The position numbers and the translations under genes are program-made. This document shows, one piece after another, positions 24,000 to 32,708 of a DNA stretch of 36,766 bases; the stretch's first letter is position 1, and each line of letters begins with the position of its first letter. The stretch covers positions 1 to 36,766 of the forward strand of contig JADFAK010000170.1 of NCBI GenBank assembly GCA_015665315.1, read 5' to 3'. The DNA comes from Flavobacteriales bacterium (lineage in GTDB: Bacteria; Bacteroidota; Bacteroidia; Flavobacteriales_D; Sanyastnellaceae). The notes beneath the pieces are model-generated. The model was not told the DNA's origin, searched no databases, and saw nothing but the letters and a program-made list of their open reading frames with translations.

Positions 24000-24045
24000 G
24001 GTTTAACGACTAAACCCTCCACAGGTTCCATTGCAAGGAACTATT
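24000..24045. repeat. Two hairpins upstream of the lipoprotein operon
   Basis: GGTTTA (24000-24005) pairs with TAAACC (24011-24016). GGTTCC (24024-24029) pairs with GGAAC (24037-24041) and is followed by seven T on the plus strand. They lie in the leader or operator region of the minus-strand operon. Confidence 0.45.
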
Positions 24046-24160
24046 TTTTTCACAACACACTCGAATATGTCGGCATTGGTTATTAACCCCCTGATGTGGA
24101 AGGACTTAAAAAAGCACAAGGCAAATAAAAAAACAGAAAAAAAGCAGGGACTACCTCAGA

Positions 24161-25657
24161 TTATTCCCCGTTGGCCTCATAACAACCTAAGGCAGTGGGA
24201 GAAAATCTGCTCCACCCTTCGATGTCTTCACCAACTCCTCCAATTTGGGAAGCGGTCAAGTTGGAATTAATGGAGATCGGCAAGTCAAAATCGCCGTCAA
24301 ATGGGCCTTCGAAAGGTGGCTCACTTGGATTATTTGAAATATTGAAGAAATGATTGCCGTCATCAGAAACATCTCGTTCTGTATCGACAAAGCAATTGGT
24401 AAAAACGAATTGCTGGAAATCCTCTTCCTCCAAGTCGATAAAAAACTCGCTAAAATCGGTCAAGTCAGCATTATTACCATACAGAATACAATTGCGAAAA
24501 TCGACATCCACATCGCGGACTTGTAAATTTCCGTCAATGTCTTCGTAATAGTTCGTCAGCGCGAAAGTGGGCGCTTGTCGATTGCTCTCATTCCAATAAT
24601 TGGCAATAGTAGACTGATTGAAATGGTACTTTCCTCCCACTGCCAGTGACATGCAACTTTGACCGCAATTGGCAATCAAATCATTTTCTCCGTACACTGA
24701 TCCTCCGACGCCATATAGACCGACCGCCGACATATTCTTGATAATCGAATTGTTCACAGTAACGGCATATTCGCTAGTGGCCACTCCTGATGTATCCACT
24801 TGCAAACCAATAATTCCATTCTTCAACACAGCGAATTCGATTCTACTTTCCAGGCATTCATAAAACCAAATACCACCTCTAGATATCGTTGCTGTCTCAA
24901 TGCCAAACTGTGTCTGATAATCGAAGTCAATCTCAATTCCCCACTGACCTGCGAGGTTTTCGTAATAAGGTTCGAGCCGGTCTCCTTGAAAGACAACTTC
25001 ATTGTTCAGTTCGCCTTCGACCATCAAGCAACCCTTATAGATATAGAGGCCTGATTTGGCGTGACAATAGACTTGCGTTCCAGCATTGATCAAAAGGCAT
25101 TCGGCCGAATCAACGGCTACTATTCCATATATAACATGGGGTTTATCGTTACTCCACTCCGCATTGCTCTCGAGCACTGTCAGATTGCCAAGTCCGCCAT
25201 GAAAATGGGCGTCCTGTCCCCAGGCTACCAGGTTTACGATTTGCTCATTCCCATTCGTCTGGAACACCAAATTATCCTCGACTATAAATGGCAAGTCCAA
25301 ATCTTGGGGATCTATGGTCACTTCTATGAAAATAAAAATGCTATCGTTGGGCAATACAGTTACGTCAGAATGCGTATGTCCATCGATGCCATCGACATTG
25401 ACTCTGTACGACGAACTGCTGCCTTGATCTAGCCTAATGGATGAAATCTGGATCGTTTGATCGTGTGTATTGTAGGCTTTTAACAAGAAGGTTGTACTTC
25501 CGATAGATGTGAAAACAGTATCGAATAAGACCGTATCGACCGAGAATTCGAGTTTTGCTGATGAATCAGTTAGAATGTTCTCTTTTCTACAATTGACCAG
25601 TAAAATGGACATTGATAGAAGGAGCAAAAAATAAAAAGATAGCGTCTTGGTCGTCAT
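24161..25657 (-). CDS. Lipoprotein with a right-handed beta-helix
   Basis: The 498-aa protein has a type II signal peptide (lipobox ILLVNC, Cys23) followed by RKEN. The central part shows repeated short strands and Asn/Gly-rich turns typical of right-handed beta-helix (pectate-lyase-like or parallel beta-helix) proteins: IIKNMSAVGLYGV, LIANCGQSCMSLAV, STIANYW, FRNCILYGNN and FVFTNCFVD. An N-terminal beta-sandwich (about 30-140) precedes it. Similar proteins are common envelope lipoproteins in Bacteroidota with unknown substrates. It lacks obvious catalytic residues and may bind rather than cut glycans. It stands alone on the minus strand. Confidence 0.75.
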   Translation of the reverse strand: MTTKTLSFYFLLLLSMSILLVNCRKENILTDSSAKLEFSVDTVLFDTVFTSIGSTTFLLKAYNTHDQTIQISSIRLDQGSSSSYRVNVDGIDGHTHSDVTVLPNDSIFIFIEVTIDPQDLDLPFIVEDNLVFQTNGNEQIVNLVAWGQDAHFHGGLGNLTVLESNAEWSNDKPHVIYGIVAVDSAECLLINAGTQVYCHAKSGLYIYKGCLMVEGELNNEVVFQGDRLEPYYENLAGQWGIEIDFDYQTQFGIETATISRGGIWFYECLESRIEFAVLKNGIIGLQVDTSGVATSEYAVTVNNSIIKNMSAVGLYGVGGSVYGENDLIANCGQSCMSLAVGGKYHFNQSTIANYWNESNRQAPTFALTNYYEDIDGNLQVRDVDVDFRNCILYGNNADLTDFSEFFIDLEEEDFQQFVFTNCFVDTERDVSDDGNHFFNISNNPSEPPFEGPFDGDFDLPISINSNLTASQIGGVGEDIEGWSRFSPTALGCYEANGE

Positions 25658-25763
25658 TCAGCTGCGAAGATAATAGATTGAGAGTCCTCTACTATACGCG
25701 AGAGACATAGATTTATTGTAAAAACTGCAATCGTGTTTAATCCAATCCATTCAAAGACTCCAA

Positions 25764-26357
25764 TCAATGCAAGCTGCGCCATAAGTACCAACATGCAACG
25801 CTTCTATACGGAGCCCATGCTTGGGCGATGTTGGTATACTCTGCGTGTTTCGTTTCTTGAGGGAGATCATACAACCTAGCCATAGCCTTTCTGATAGCTA
25901 AATCGTCGACTGGAAACACGTCCAAACGTCCTAGGGTAAACATCAGAAACATTTGGGCGGTCCAAACGCCGATGCCTTTAATTGAAGTGAGTGCAGCAAT
26001 GATTTCCTGATCGGATTGATCTTCCAAATTCTCGAAGATTTCCGATCGGTCCATGAACTGAACACTCAGATCGTTGATATAGCTGGATTTCTGTCGGCTT
26101 ATCCCAACCTCACGTAGATCCTCTTTACTTTCGTTCCTTAATATTGAAGGGTCCAAGATTCCATTGTACCGAGCTACCAGTCGGGCATAAACTGTGTCGG
26201 CAGCTTTGACAGAGACTTGCTGGCCGACAATTGCTCGGATTAGAGCATCAAAGTGATCTGTGCGGGTGGGAATTTCGTACTTGCCGTATTCTGACAGCAT
26301 TGTGGAAATCACCGGATCAACCTCGCTAAAATGGCGGACATACTTTTCATGGCTCAT
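25764..26357 (-). CDS. DNA-3-methyladenine glycosylase II (AlkA/HhH-GPD)
   Basis: The 197-aa protein removes alkylated bases from DNA in base-excision repair. The helix-hairpin-helix LTSIKGIGVWTA (about 123-134) is followed by the catalytic Asp in VFPVDDLAIRK (Asp152), as in AlkA. AIVGQQVS (about 42-49) is the usual N-terminal motif. The ATG at 26357 is chosen; a longer frame to 26450 would overlap nosY and gives no family residues. It starts 35 nt after nosY in the same direction and may belong to the nos transcript, although its role is unrelated. Confidence 0.92.
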   Translation of the reverse strand: MSHEKYVRHFSEVDPVISTMLSEYGKYEIPTRTDHFDALIRAIVGQQVSVKAADTVYARLVARYNGILDPSILRNESKEDLREVGISRQKSSYINDLSVQFMDRSEIFENLEDQSDQEIIAALTSIKGIGVWTAQMFLMFTLGRLDVFPVDDLAIRKAMARLYDLPQETKHAEYTNIAQAWAPYRSVACWYLWRSLH

Positions 26358-26392
26358 AAGCCAAAAGTACGGAAAATCGCACCTTGGATAAA

Positions 26393-27181
26393 CTAGAAAT
26401 CTCGCCGATCGCCTTTCCACACCATGGCGAGAAGTGGAAGCACGATCCATGAAATAATAGTAGCAGCGCTAATTAGCATACCCGTAGTTGATCCAAAGAA
26501 TTTGCTAAAAACGGCTCCGGAGTACCCCATGAGAGAAGCTACATCCAGTTTCAACATGATAAAAATCCTTCCCATGTCGATTGGATTTAGCATGCTCAAT
26601 ACAATCGCATGCTCTTCTATGGGATATTCTGCAAACACCACGAAATAGAGCAGCATAAGTCCGTCATAAACAACAGCCATCAAGAGCCAAATGATCAAGG
26701 CCATTCCAATTCCCCTCAACTTGTCACTTATGGCAACGGACAAAAAGAAGGCAATGCTTGAAAAGACCAAAGACAAGGCCACACCGCAAATAATAAGACT
26801 AATTAAAACAGAGATACTTTGCGTCTGATCCAAGGTAAAAACGATTCCAATGAGCAATCCGACCAACACAGCCAAACTATGCGTAACGGCAATACCGAGA
26901 TAGATTCCCAGAAAGGCGTGTGATCGCTTAACCGGTTGTGACAGCAGTAGATGAAGGAAATCCGTCTTATTGTAGTAATACATGGTGGTCATCATGGTAC
27001 TCACCAAAGGGACAATAAGGATCACAATATTCATCAGGCTCACCACGGATCTTGTGAAGGAGCCTGTGAAATAAATCAACCCAAAAGAAGAAAGCGCGAA
27101 GAAGAGCATATACGTAACTGCCCAAATGCTTTTCAGGTTGTCGATAAAAACAAATTTGAAAATATTCAGCGTGGCCTTCAT
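26393..27181 (-). CDS. nosY: NosY, permease of the NosDFY copper-site maturation transporter
   Basis: The 262-aa inner-membrane protein has six helices and is the permease subunit of the NosFY ABC transporter, which supports assembly of the CuZ site of nitrous oxide reductase. The family segment near NPIDMGRIFIMLKLDVASLMGYSGAVF (about 195-222) is clearly present, which separates it from generic ABC-2 permeases. Its ATG overlaps the end of nosF by 4 nt. The C-terminus ends in WKGDRRDF, and the glycosylase gene follows. Confidence 0.92.
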   Translation of the reverse strand: MKATLNIFKFVFIDNLKSIWAVTYMLFFALSSFGLIYFTGSFTRSVVSLMNIVILIVPLVSTMMTTMYYYNKTDFLHLLLSQPVKRSHAFLGIYLGIAVTHSLAVLVGLLIGIVFTLDQTQSISVLISLIICGVALSLVFSSIAFFLSVAISDKLRGIGMALIIWLLMAVVYDGLMLLYFVVFAEYPIEEHAIVLSMLNPIDMGRIFIMLKLDVASLMGYSGAVFSKFFGSTTGMLISAATIISWIVLPLLAMVWKGDRRDF

Positions 27182-27885
27182 GCTATTTGGTTGGTATTTA
27201 AGAAAGCAGCAATGGCTCTTTCAAGAGTTGGCATTCCCGTATCTTGAAGCAAGGTACTCGCTTGTCCGCTGAAAACTATTCTTCCCTCCAAAAGGAAGGC
27301 TATTTCATCGGCAACTTCTTCGACATCGCTCATAATATGGCTTGTGAAAAATATAGTTTTGCCTCGTGCTTTCTCTTCCAAAACCAATTGTTTGAACTTA
27401 ACACGTGAAACCGGATCCAGGCCGACGGTTGGTTCGTCGAGAATAATAATAGGCGACTCGAAAAGAAAAGCAATCACGGCGCTCACTTTTTGGCGCGTTC
27501 CACCAGACAATTCGCCAAGCGGTTTTTTCATGTGATCACCTAGTTGAAAATATTCTACAAGTTTGGCAGGATCAGGATGTACCCCTCTCAAATCACCGAT
27601 CAGCTTTAACAATCTCTCCGCATTTATATTTTCAGCGAAATGTGCTACCTGTGGCATGTATGAAATCAAATTTCGCGCTTCGACATCAACAGAAGAGAAT
27701 CCATTGATTAAGATTTCTCCCCCAGATGGTCGAACAAGATTCAGGATGCATTTGATGAGAGTAGACTTTCCCGAACCATTGGGTCCAAGCAGACTGATTA
27801 CTTTACCTTCATCGATGGTAAAGCAAATATCTTTGAGCACCTCGTTCTTGCGAAAACTTTTAGAAACTGAGTTCAGCGTTATCAT
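27178..27885 (-). CDS. nosF: NosF, ATPase of the NosDFY transporter
   Basis: The 235-aa cytoplasmic ABC ATPase pairs with NosY. Walker A is LLGPNGSGKST (about 32-42), the signature is LSGGTRQKV (about 131-139), Walker B is IIILDEPTVGLDP (about 150-162), and the H-loop is TSHIMSDVE (about 184-192). The 5' end lies in the last 26 nt of nosD and the 3' end overlaps nosY by 4 nt, so translation is coupled. The context next to nosD, nosL and nosZ makes the NosF assignment firm. Confidence 0.94.
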   Translation of the reverse strand: MITLNSVSKSFRKNEVLKDICFTIDEGKVISLLGPNGSGKSTLIKCILNLVRPSGGEILINGFSSVDVEARNLISYMPQVAHFAENINAERLLKLIGDLRGVHPDPAKLVEYFQLGDHMKKPLGELSGGTRQKVSAVIAFLFESPIIILDEPTVGLDPVSRVKFKQLVLEEKARGKTIFFTSHIMSDVEEVADEIAFLLEGRIVFSGQASTLLQDTGMPTLERAIAAFLNTNQIA

Positions 27886-29122
27886 TCACAGGTTGCATTT
27901 GTGGGTTATTATCAATTAGGCTTTCCGGCGTTAGTACCGGTGTTACTTTTTCTGCCAGGTTGAGCAAGTCGATAAATGTACTTCTCATCAGTATAATTGC
28001 GGCGGGTGCTTGAGCGGTGATATAGGTGAACAATTTGACAGGTCGAAAAGGAATGTCTCCTACCCCATCGCGGTCCAAATCATAGCCCGTGTACTCCTCC
28101 CAATAATTCCCATTGAAGTCATTGTAATTCGTACGCGCATTCGTAGTGATATCGAATGAATTCTGGACAAAATCGTTGGCTGTAATGACATTATCATTGC
28201 AGTTTCCCATTATTCTCATCGCGTATCCATTGCGTTCAAAGCGATTGTTGTGCATGACGATCCTACCGGTATTATCGGCGCTGATTGCAATTGTATTGTT
28301 CTTAAAGACATTCCCATCCAATTCGGAATCGGTTATATCTTTCAAAAGCAGTCCATAAGCCGAACCTCCCCAGTTGTTGATGAATAGGTTTTCGATCATA
28401 GTAACGTTAGAAGAATACATCACTGCTACTCCTGCTCCATTCTTTTCAAATCGATTGCGCACATAGGTATTATCATGAGAGAACATGAAATGCAGTCCGT
28501 ATCTCATATTTCCTTCACTATGGTTTGAGGTGATCAAACTTCCTTTGACAAATTCGAAGTAAATTCCATCTCTATGAGACATTACCGTGTTGAATTGGAT
28601 GGTCATTTCTTCACAATACCAGAGATGTATAGCGTTACCATTTGCAGACTCCAGGTAATTTTGCTCATTAGCATCTCCTTGAATATCGCAATGTTCGACC
28701 AGTCCATATTTGCTTTTCTCGATCATTATTCCAAAGAATACGTGTCGAATAACTAGGTTGTGAATTGACAAATAATCGCTGTCATTGCATTTGAGCGCAG
28801 CTCTATCTTCGACATAATTGGTTGCGACATTCTGCAATTGAATATGATGAACGGAGACGCTATCGTGATGAATGTATAAAATGGTAAGCCCATTGCCATC
28901 CAAGATAGTACCAGCTTCTCCATGAATGGAAATGGCCTTCTCGATAACCAATTCTGACACCTCGTAGATGCCTTCTTTGATGAAAATATCATCTCCATCT
29001 ACAGCTAGCTCTACGGCACTTGCCAAGGTTGAAATAGGACAATCGGGACATACAACAATTTCCTCACAACTTCCAGCATGAAAGAAGCAGAAAAAGAGCA
29101 GGAACAATGCCAATCTCTTCAT
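27860..29122 (-). CDS. nosD: NosD, periplasmic copper-site maturation protein
   Basis: The 420-aa protein has a signal peptide (1-19) and a carbohydrate-binding/pectate-lyase-like right-handed beta-helix with the copper-handling features of NosD: repeats such as HSEGNMRYGLHFMFSHDNTY and RFEKNGAGVAVMYSSN (about 215-255). NosD acts with NosFY and NosL to insert copper and sulfide into NosZ. The start codon overlaps the end of nosL by 4 nt, and the 3' end overlaps nosF by 26 nt. The length is usual for NosD. Confidence 0.94.
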   Translation of the reverse strand: MKRLALFLLFFCFFHAGSCEEIVVCPDCPISTLASAVELAVDGDDIFIKEGIYEVSELVIEKAISIHGEAGTILDGNGLTILYIHHDSVSVHHIQLQNVATNYVEDRAALKCNDSDYLSIHNLVIRHVFFGIMIEKSKYGLVEHCDIQGDANEQNYLESANGNAIHLWYCEEMTIQFNTVMSHRDGIYFEFVKGSLITSNHSEGNMRYGLHFMFSHDNTYVRNRFEKNGAGVAVMYSSNVTMIENLFINNWGGSAYGLLLKDITDSELDGNVFKNNTIAISADNTGRIVMHNNRFERNGYAMRIMGNCNDNVITANDFVQNSFDITTNARTNYNDFNGNYWEEYTGYDLDRDGVGDIPFRPVKLFTYITAQAPAAIILMRSTFIDLLNLAEKVTPVLTPESLIDNNPQMQPVNDNAELSF

Positions 29123-29547
29123 TCCGAGTATTTATCTAGCATTTGTGACCAGGTAAAAATATCACCGCCATTTTGTGCAGCTAAGTCCTTTGCTTTTTCA
29201 TGAGAAGAAAACGCATTCAAATAGCCCCCCATAGGGCTTGGCATGTTCTTACTTACGAGGTATACAGCCTTGTCTGCATCCACAAAATGCTCTGGGTTAG
29301 CGAAATCGGACACGACAAGAAAAGCATGTTCATTATCTGATTCTGCCAAGTAATACAACATACATTCCGCGGCGTCAAATTTATAAGTCCGCCCCTTGGA
29401 CGTCACAGCTTCAGCCCCAAATTTGGGGTCAGCTATTTGCATCTGACACCAATGGCATGCATCCTGTCCGTATTGAATAGGGGATACTTCAGGCTTACAG
29501 CCAAATGCTAAAACAGTGATGAGGATGAAACAGAGTATTCTTGTCAT
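29119..29547 (-). CDS. nosL: NosL, copper-chaperone lipoprotein
   Basis: The 142-aa lipoprotein has lipobox VLAFGC (Cys17) and the copper-binding motif CHWCQM (Cys31, Cys34, Met36) that defines NosL. FDAAECMLYYL (about 73-83) and GGYLNAFSS are further family segments. NosL delivers Cu(I) to NosZ outside the cytoplasm. It begins 1 nt after the membrane-protein gene and ends inside the start of nosD. Confidence 0.95.
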   Translation of the reverse strand: MTRILCFILITVLAFGCKPEVSPIQYGQDACHWCQMQIADPKFGAEAVTSKGRTYKFDAAECMLYYLAESDNEHAFLVVSDFANPEHFVDADKAVYLVSKNMPSPMGGYLNAFSSHEKAKDLAAQNGGDIFTWSQMLDKYSE

Positions 29548-29548
29548 T

Positions 29549-30130
29549 TTAGTACGATGTTTTGGCCCATTTCTGGTGAACCATACCCCAGATTAAGAGA
29601 AAGCAAGATGTAGCAAGACAAATCCCACCGATGTGCGGGTAAGAAACAGCCTTAAAATTAAGTAGCCATTTGGCACCAAGCAATGGAGGTTGATAGACCA
29701 TACCATCTACTTTAATAGCAGCATGAGGATCAAGGTTATGACCGTAGTCGTACTCCCAAAGCCAGAAGTCAAATATTCCCAACACTGCCAAGATGAGCAT
29801 TAAAAAACCATAAACATAAAGAAGCTTTGGTTGCTTTTTCCACCAAACAAAAAGTCCGAATAGGATCAAGAACACTCCAACATATGGGAAGATTTTCAGT
29901 TCAGGGATGGAGTCAGGCTCAATTTTCTGCATTCCAATATAGTGGTTGAGAATATTGATGTTTTGCAAGGTGCTCTCATCTTGCCCAGTTATTTTATTCA
30001 CCCATATATACATTTCAATTCCATCGGGATATTGGGGAGCATCGAGGGCGATGTACCACAACGGTTGGACAAATATTCCAATAAGGAGAATTGAAGCAAT
30101 TAAGACATATGCTCTTGCAAGTGGTTTCAT
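29549..30130 (-). CDS. Four-helix membrane protein of nos clusters
   Basis: The 193-aa protein has about four membrane helices (about 8-24, 83-97, 103-123 and 165-185). Between helices 1 and 2 lies a hydrophilic loop containing ALDAPQYPDGIEMYIWVNKI and NILNHYIGM (about 28-67). I recognise this as a protein commonly found between nosZ and nosL in Bacteroidota nos clusters. It has no experimentally defined function known to me; NosB-like transmembrane proteins of clade II clusters are a possible comparison. The His and Met residues in the loop (NHYIGM) may bind copper (inference). It follows nosZ after a strong hairpin. Confidence 0.75.
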   Translation of the reverse strand: MKPLARAYVLIASILLIGIFVQPLWYIALDAPQYPDGIEMYIWVNKITGQDESTLQNINILNHYIGMQKIEPDSIPELKIFPYVGVFLILFGLFVWWKKQPKLLYVYGFLMLILAVLGIFDFWLWEYDYGHNLDPHAAIKVDGMVYQPPLLGAKWLLNFKAVSYPHIGGICLATSCFLLIWGMVHQKWAKTSY

Positions 30131-30157
30131 CGTTTGTTCGTTTAGTCTTATAATAAA

Positions 30158-30187
30158 TCAATCCAACCCCTTGCGGAGTTGGATTGA
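30158..30187 (-). terminator. Intercistronic hairpin between nosZ and the maturation genes
   Basis: On the minus strand TCAATCCAAC (30187-30178) pairs perfectly with GTTGGATTGA (30167-30158) across a 10-nt loop, followed by TTTATTAT. It is probably a partial terminator or mRNA-stability structure that makes nosZ more abundant than the downstream maturation genes. Confidence 0.6.
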
Positions 30188-30209
30188 TGAAATTCAGATA
30201 ATTATTTTC

Positions 30210-32183
30210 TCAATCTTCTCCCAGCCACCATTTGAGCTCAGTTGAAGATCCTTTTGCCGAAACTCTTGCATATCCTTGCATCTCCTGGTGGAGCGCCGAG
30301 CAAAAGTCGGTACAATAGAATGGAATGACACCTTCTTCCTTAGGCTCCCAATAAAGAGTCTTTGTAACTCCAGGCATAATAAGCAATTCGGAAGTATTGG
30401 CGCCCATCATTGCAAAGCCATGAGGAGTATCCCAGTCTTGTTCAAGGTTGGTTACATGGAAGTACACTTGATCGCCAACTTTGATTCCTTCAATATTATC
30501 AGGAGCAAAGTGAGAACGAATACAAGACATATAAACATGCACTTGATTTCCATCACGCTCTACCCGTGCATCTTCTTCAGACATAATTGCGTATGGGTGT
30601 TCGTTCTCGCTTAGTTTGAAGAATTTTTTAGAATTGGGCTTGATCAATTCTGCTGGACAACCTTGCGCATAGTGAGGCTCACCATCTGTTGGGAAATCGA
30701 GCAAGAGCTTCATCTTATCGCCAGAGATGTCAAAAAGTTGAGCAGAGTGCGCCAATTCAGGTCCTGTAGGAAGATATCTATCTTTTGTAATCTTATTCAT
30801 TGCGACCAAGTACTTACCCCAAGGCTTCATAGAGCCACCACCAGGGATGCTCAAGTGACCAATTGAGTAATAACATGGTACACGATCCAACACTTCATAC
30901 GTTCCCAATTTCCATTTTACAACCTCAGAAGAGATAAAGAAAGATGTATAAGCATTGCCTCTACCATCAAACTCAGTGTGCAAAGGTCCAAGACCGCCAG
31001 ACTTCACGACACCGTCCACGACACTTTCGTATTTAAGAACTGGAATACCGTCAACAATAGTCTCATAGTCTTCAGCTGCAATCGCAGCAAGCATCTTCTC
31101 AAAAGAGTGAACAGTAAGGTCTGCATTCAATTTTCCACAGCCAATAATGTATTCACCGGTTGTGTTAACATCAACACCGTGTGGAGATTTTGGCGTTGGA
31201 AGGAAATAAATCATTCCTGGGCAATCTGCAGCTTTAAGGACTTTCACCTTGTTGCGCATCTCTGTTGAAGCGATGTGTGTTTTCTCATCTACCTTGTTGT
31301 GGGCATATGAGCAATCCCATTCTTCGAATTTACCGGCAGCAACATATTCTTCAGCTTTTTTCCAGTTGATCGCAGCGATAAAATCTTTATCGTTTTGAGA
31401 AGCTGTGGCCTCCTTCATTGTATTTCCTTTCTCTGTATTATAAGTAGTGAAGAAAGTCCAGCCATGAGAAGGTCCTTTACCACTAGAAGCTAGGTCGTAA
31501 TCGAATCCTGGCATAACGATTTGGAAAGCAATGTCCATATCTCCGTGTTCGGGATCAACGCTAATAAAGCTCAATGCTCCATGGAAATTCTCCTTGTAGG
31601 TATTAATAGAAACATCTTTTTGAGGAATTGGAACAGAAAATCTAGTTCCTGCCACCAAATATTCGGTATTCATAGTCAAATATGGAGAAGAGTGGTTTCC
31701 CGCACTATTGGGAATCTCTAGAATTTCGGCCGTCTCAAAAGTCGTCAAATCAATTCGAGCCAATCGCGGAGTATTGTTACCGTTGATAAACAACCATCTT
31801 CCGTCGATTTCTCCATTGGTTTGAGAGAGTTTTGGATGGTGAGAATCATCCCATGGAACAAAACCATGAGAAGTTTGCAACATGGCTTTTGATTCTTCGT
31901 CAAAACCGTACCCTTTTTCAGCATCTACAGAGAATACTGGAATACGTCTAAAGAGTCGTCCTGAAGGAAGACCTACAACAGAAACTTGTCCGCTGAATCC
32001 GCCAGAAAAGAACTCATAAAACTCGTCGTGTTCACCGGGAGCAACATACACGGCTTCCGCAGCACTTGAGTTGTTCAAGGCTCCTGAATTAGACTTTTTA
32101 TTGTTGGATTGACCGCTATCCCCACAAGAAGAGATTAAAACGGTTGCCGCGAGGGCTACTGCGAATATTTTTAGTGTTTTCAT
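30210..32183 (-). CDS. nosZ: NosZ, clade II nitrous oxide reductase (Sec-exported, lipoprotein-like)
   Basis: The 657-aa enzyme reduces N2O to N2. The N-terminus is a Sec/type II signal with lipobox VLISSC (Cys20), not a twin-arginine signal, as in clade II NosZ. CuZ ligands are complete: HisHis in WDDSHHPKLSQTNG (115-116), His164 in SAGNHSSP, and the His residues in KSPHGVDV, GPLHTEFDG, YSIGHLSIPGG and GEPHYAQG. The CuA site near the C-terminus is CTDFCSALHQEM (Cys624, Cys628, His632, Met635), preceded by the His in DTPHGFAMMG. It follows the cytochrome c gene by 20 nt. All copper ligands needed for activity are present. Confidence 0.97.
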   Translation of the reverse strand: MKTLKIFAVALAATVLISSCGDSGQSNNKKSNSGALNNSSAAEAVYVAPGEHDEFYEFFSGGFSGQVSVVGLPSGRLFRRIPVFSVDAEKGYGFDEESKAMLQTSHGFVPWDDSHHPKLSQTNGEIDGRWLFINGNNTPRLARIDLTTFETAEILEIPNSAGNHSSPYLTMNTEYLVAGTRFSVPIPQKDVSINTYKENFHGALSFISVDPEHGDMDIAFQIVMPGFDYDLASSGKGPSHGWTFFTTYNTEKGNTMKEATASQNDKDFIAAINWKKAEEYVAAGKFEEWDCSYAHNKVDEKTHIASTEMRNKVKVLKAADCPGMIYFLPTPKSPHGVDVNTTGEYIIGCGKLNADLTVHSFEKMLAAIAAEDYETIVDGIPVLKYESVVDGVVKSGGLGPLHTEFDGRGNAYTSFFISSEVVKWKLGTYEVLDRVPCYYSIGHLSIPGGGSMKPWGKYLVAMNKITKDRYLPTGPELAHSAQLFDISGDKMKLLLDFPTDGEPHYAQGCPAELIKPNSKKFFKLSENEHPYAIMSEEDARVERDGNQVHVYMSCIRSHFAPDNIEGIKVGDQVYFHVTNLEQDWDTPHGFAMMGANTSELLIMPGVTKTLYWEPKEEGVIPFYCTDFCSALHQEMQGYARVSAKGSSTELKWWLGED

Positions 32184-32203
32184 GATAATGTGTTGAGAAT
32201 AGT

Positions 32204-32689
32204 CTACTTAGTTGGGTTTTCTTCGGCAAATTTTCGGAAGTACTCCAATACAGCTCTTGCCTCGTCCTCGGTCAGGTTTTGATTGGCCATTGGAGAAAGG
32301 TATTCGGCGAAAAGTTCTTTAGCCACTGGATCTTCCTTTACCATTTGCTCAGGATTGAGAATCATGTTCATGATCCAAGCGGGACTGTGTCTTTCAAGAA
32401 CTCCATTGAGTGCAGGACCAACATGACGCTTTTCCATTTTATGACACGAAGTACATAGGTTGGTGAAAATCGTATCACCTTGAATGGCAAGTGCATTGTC
32501 TATCGGACCAAGAATCATGGCCTCTTTAATTGGTCCTATTCCCTCCGGTCCAATTTCAGCCTTTGGGGTATAAACCTCAAAGCTTTCTTCAATCTGATCG
32601 TCCGTAGCCTCATCCGTTTCGCCTCCGCAAGAGAACAAAACAAAGGCACTTAGTAGAACGATAATAAATGCTGGAATTCTTAATTTCAT
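32204..32689 (-). CDS. Lipoprotein cytochrome c of the nos operon
   Basis: The 161-aa lipoprotein (lipobox VLFSC, Cys21) has an acidic linker (ETDEATDDQIEES) and one c-type heme domain: CTSCH (Cys79, Cys82, His83), with Met134 in LSPMANQ as the probable axial ligand. It is encoded directly before nosZ and is the likely electron donor to its CuA site, anchored to the same membrane face. It is comparable to the small cytochromes of clade II nos clusters. Confidence 0.9.
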   Translation of the reverse strand: MKLRIPAFIIVLLSAFVLFSCGGETDEATDDQIEESFEVYTPKAEIGPEGIGPIKEAMILGPIDNALAIQGDTIFTNLCTSCHKMEKRHVGPALNGVLERHSPAWIMNMILNPEQMVKEDPVAKELFAEYLSPMANQNLTEDEARAVLEYFRKFAEENPTK

Positions 32690-32708
32690 GTTTCAATTAT
32701 TAGAACGT

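Noticed and set aside
24031-24270. 79-aa plus-strand frame
   Set aside because: It overlaps the end of the beta-helix lipoprotein gene and is lysine-rich only because of A-rich intergenic sequence.
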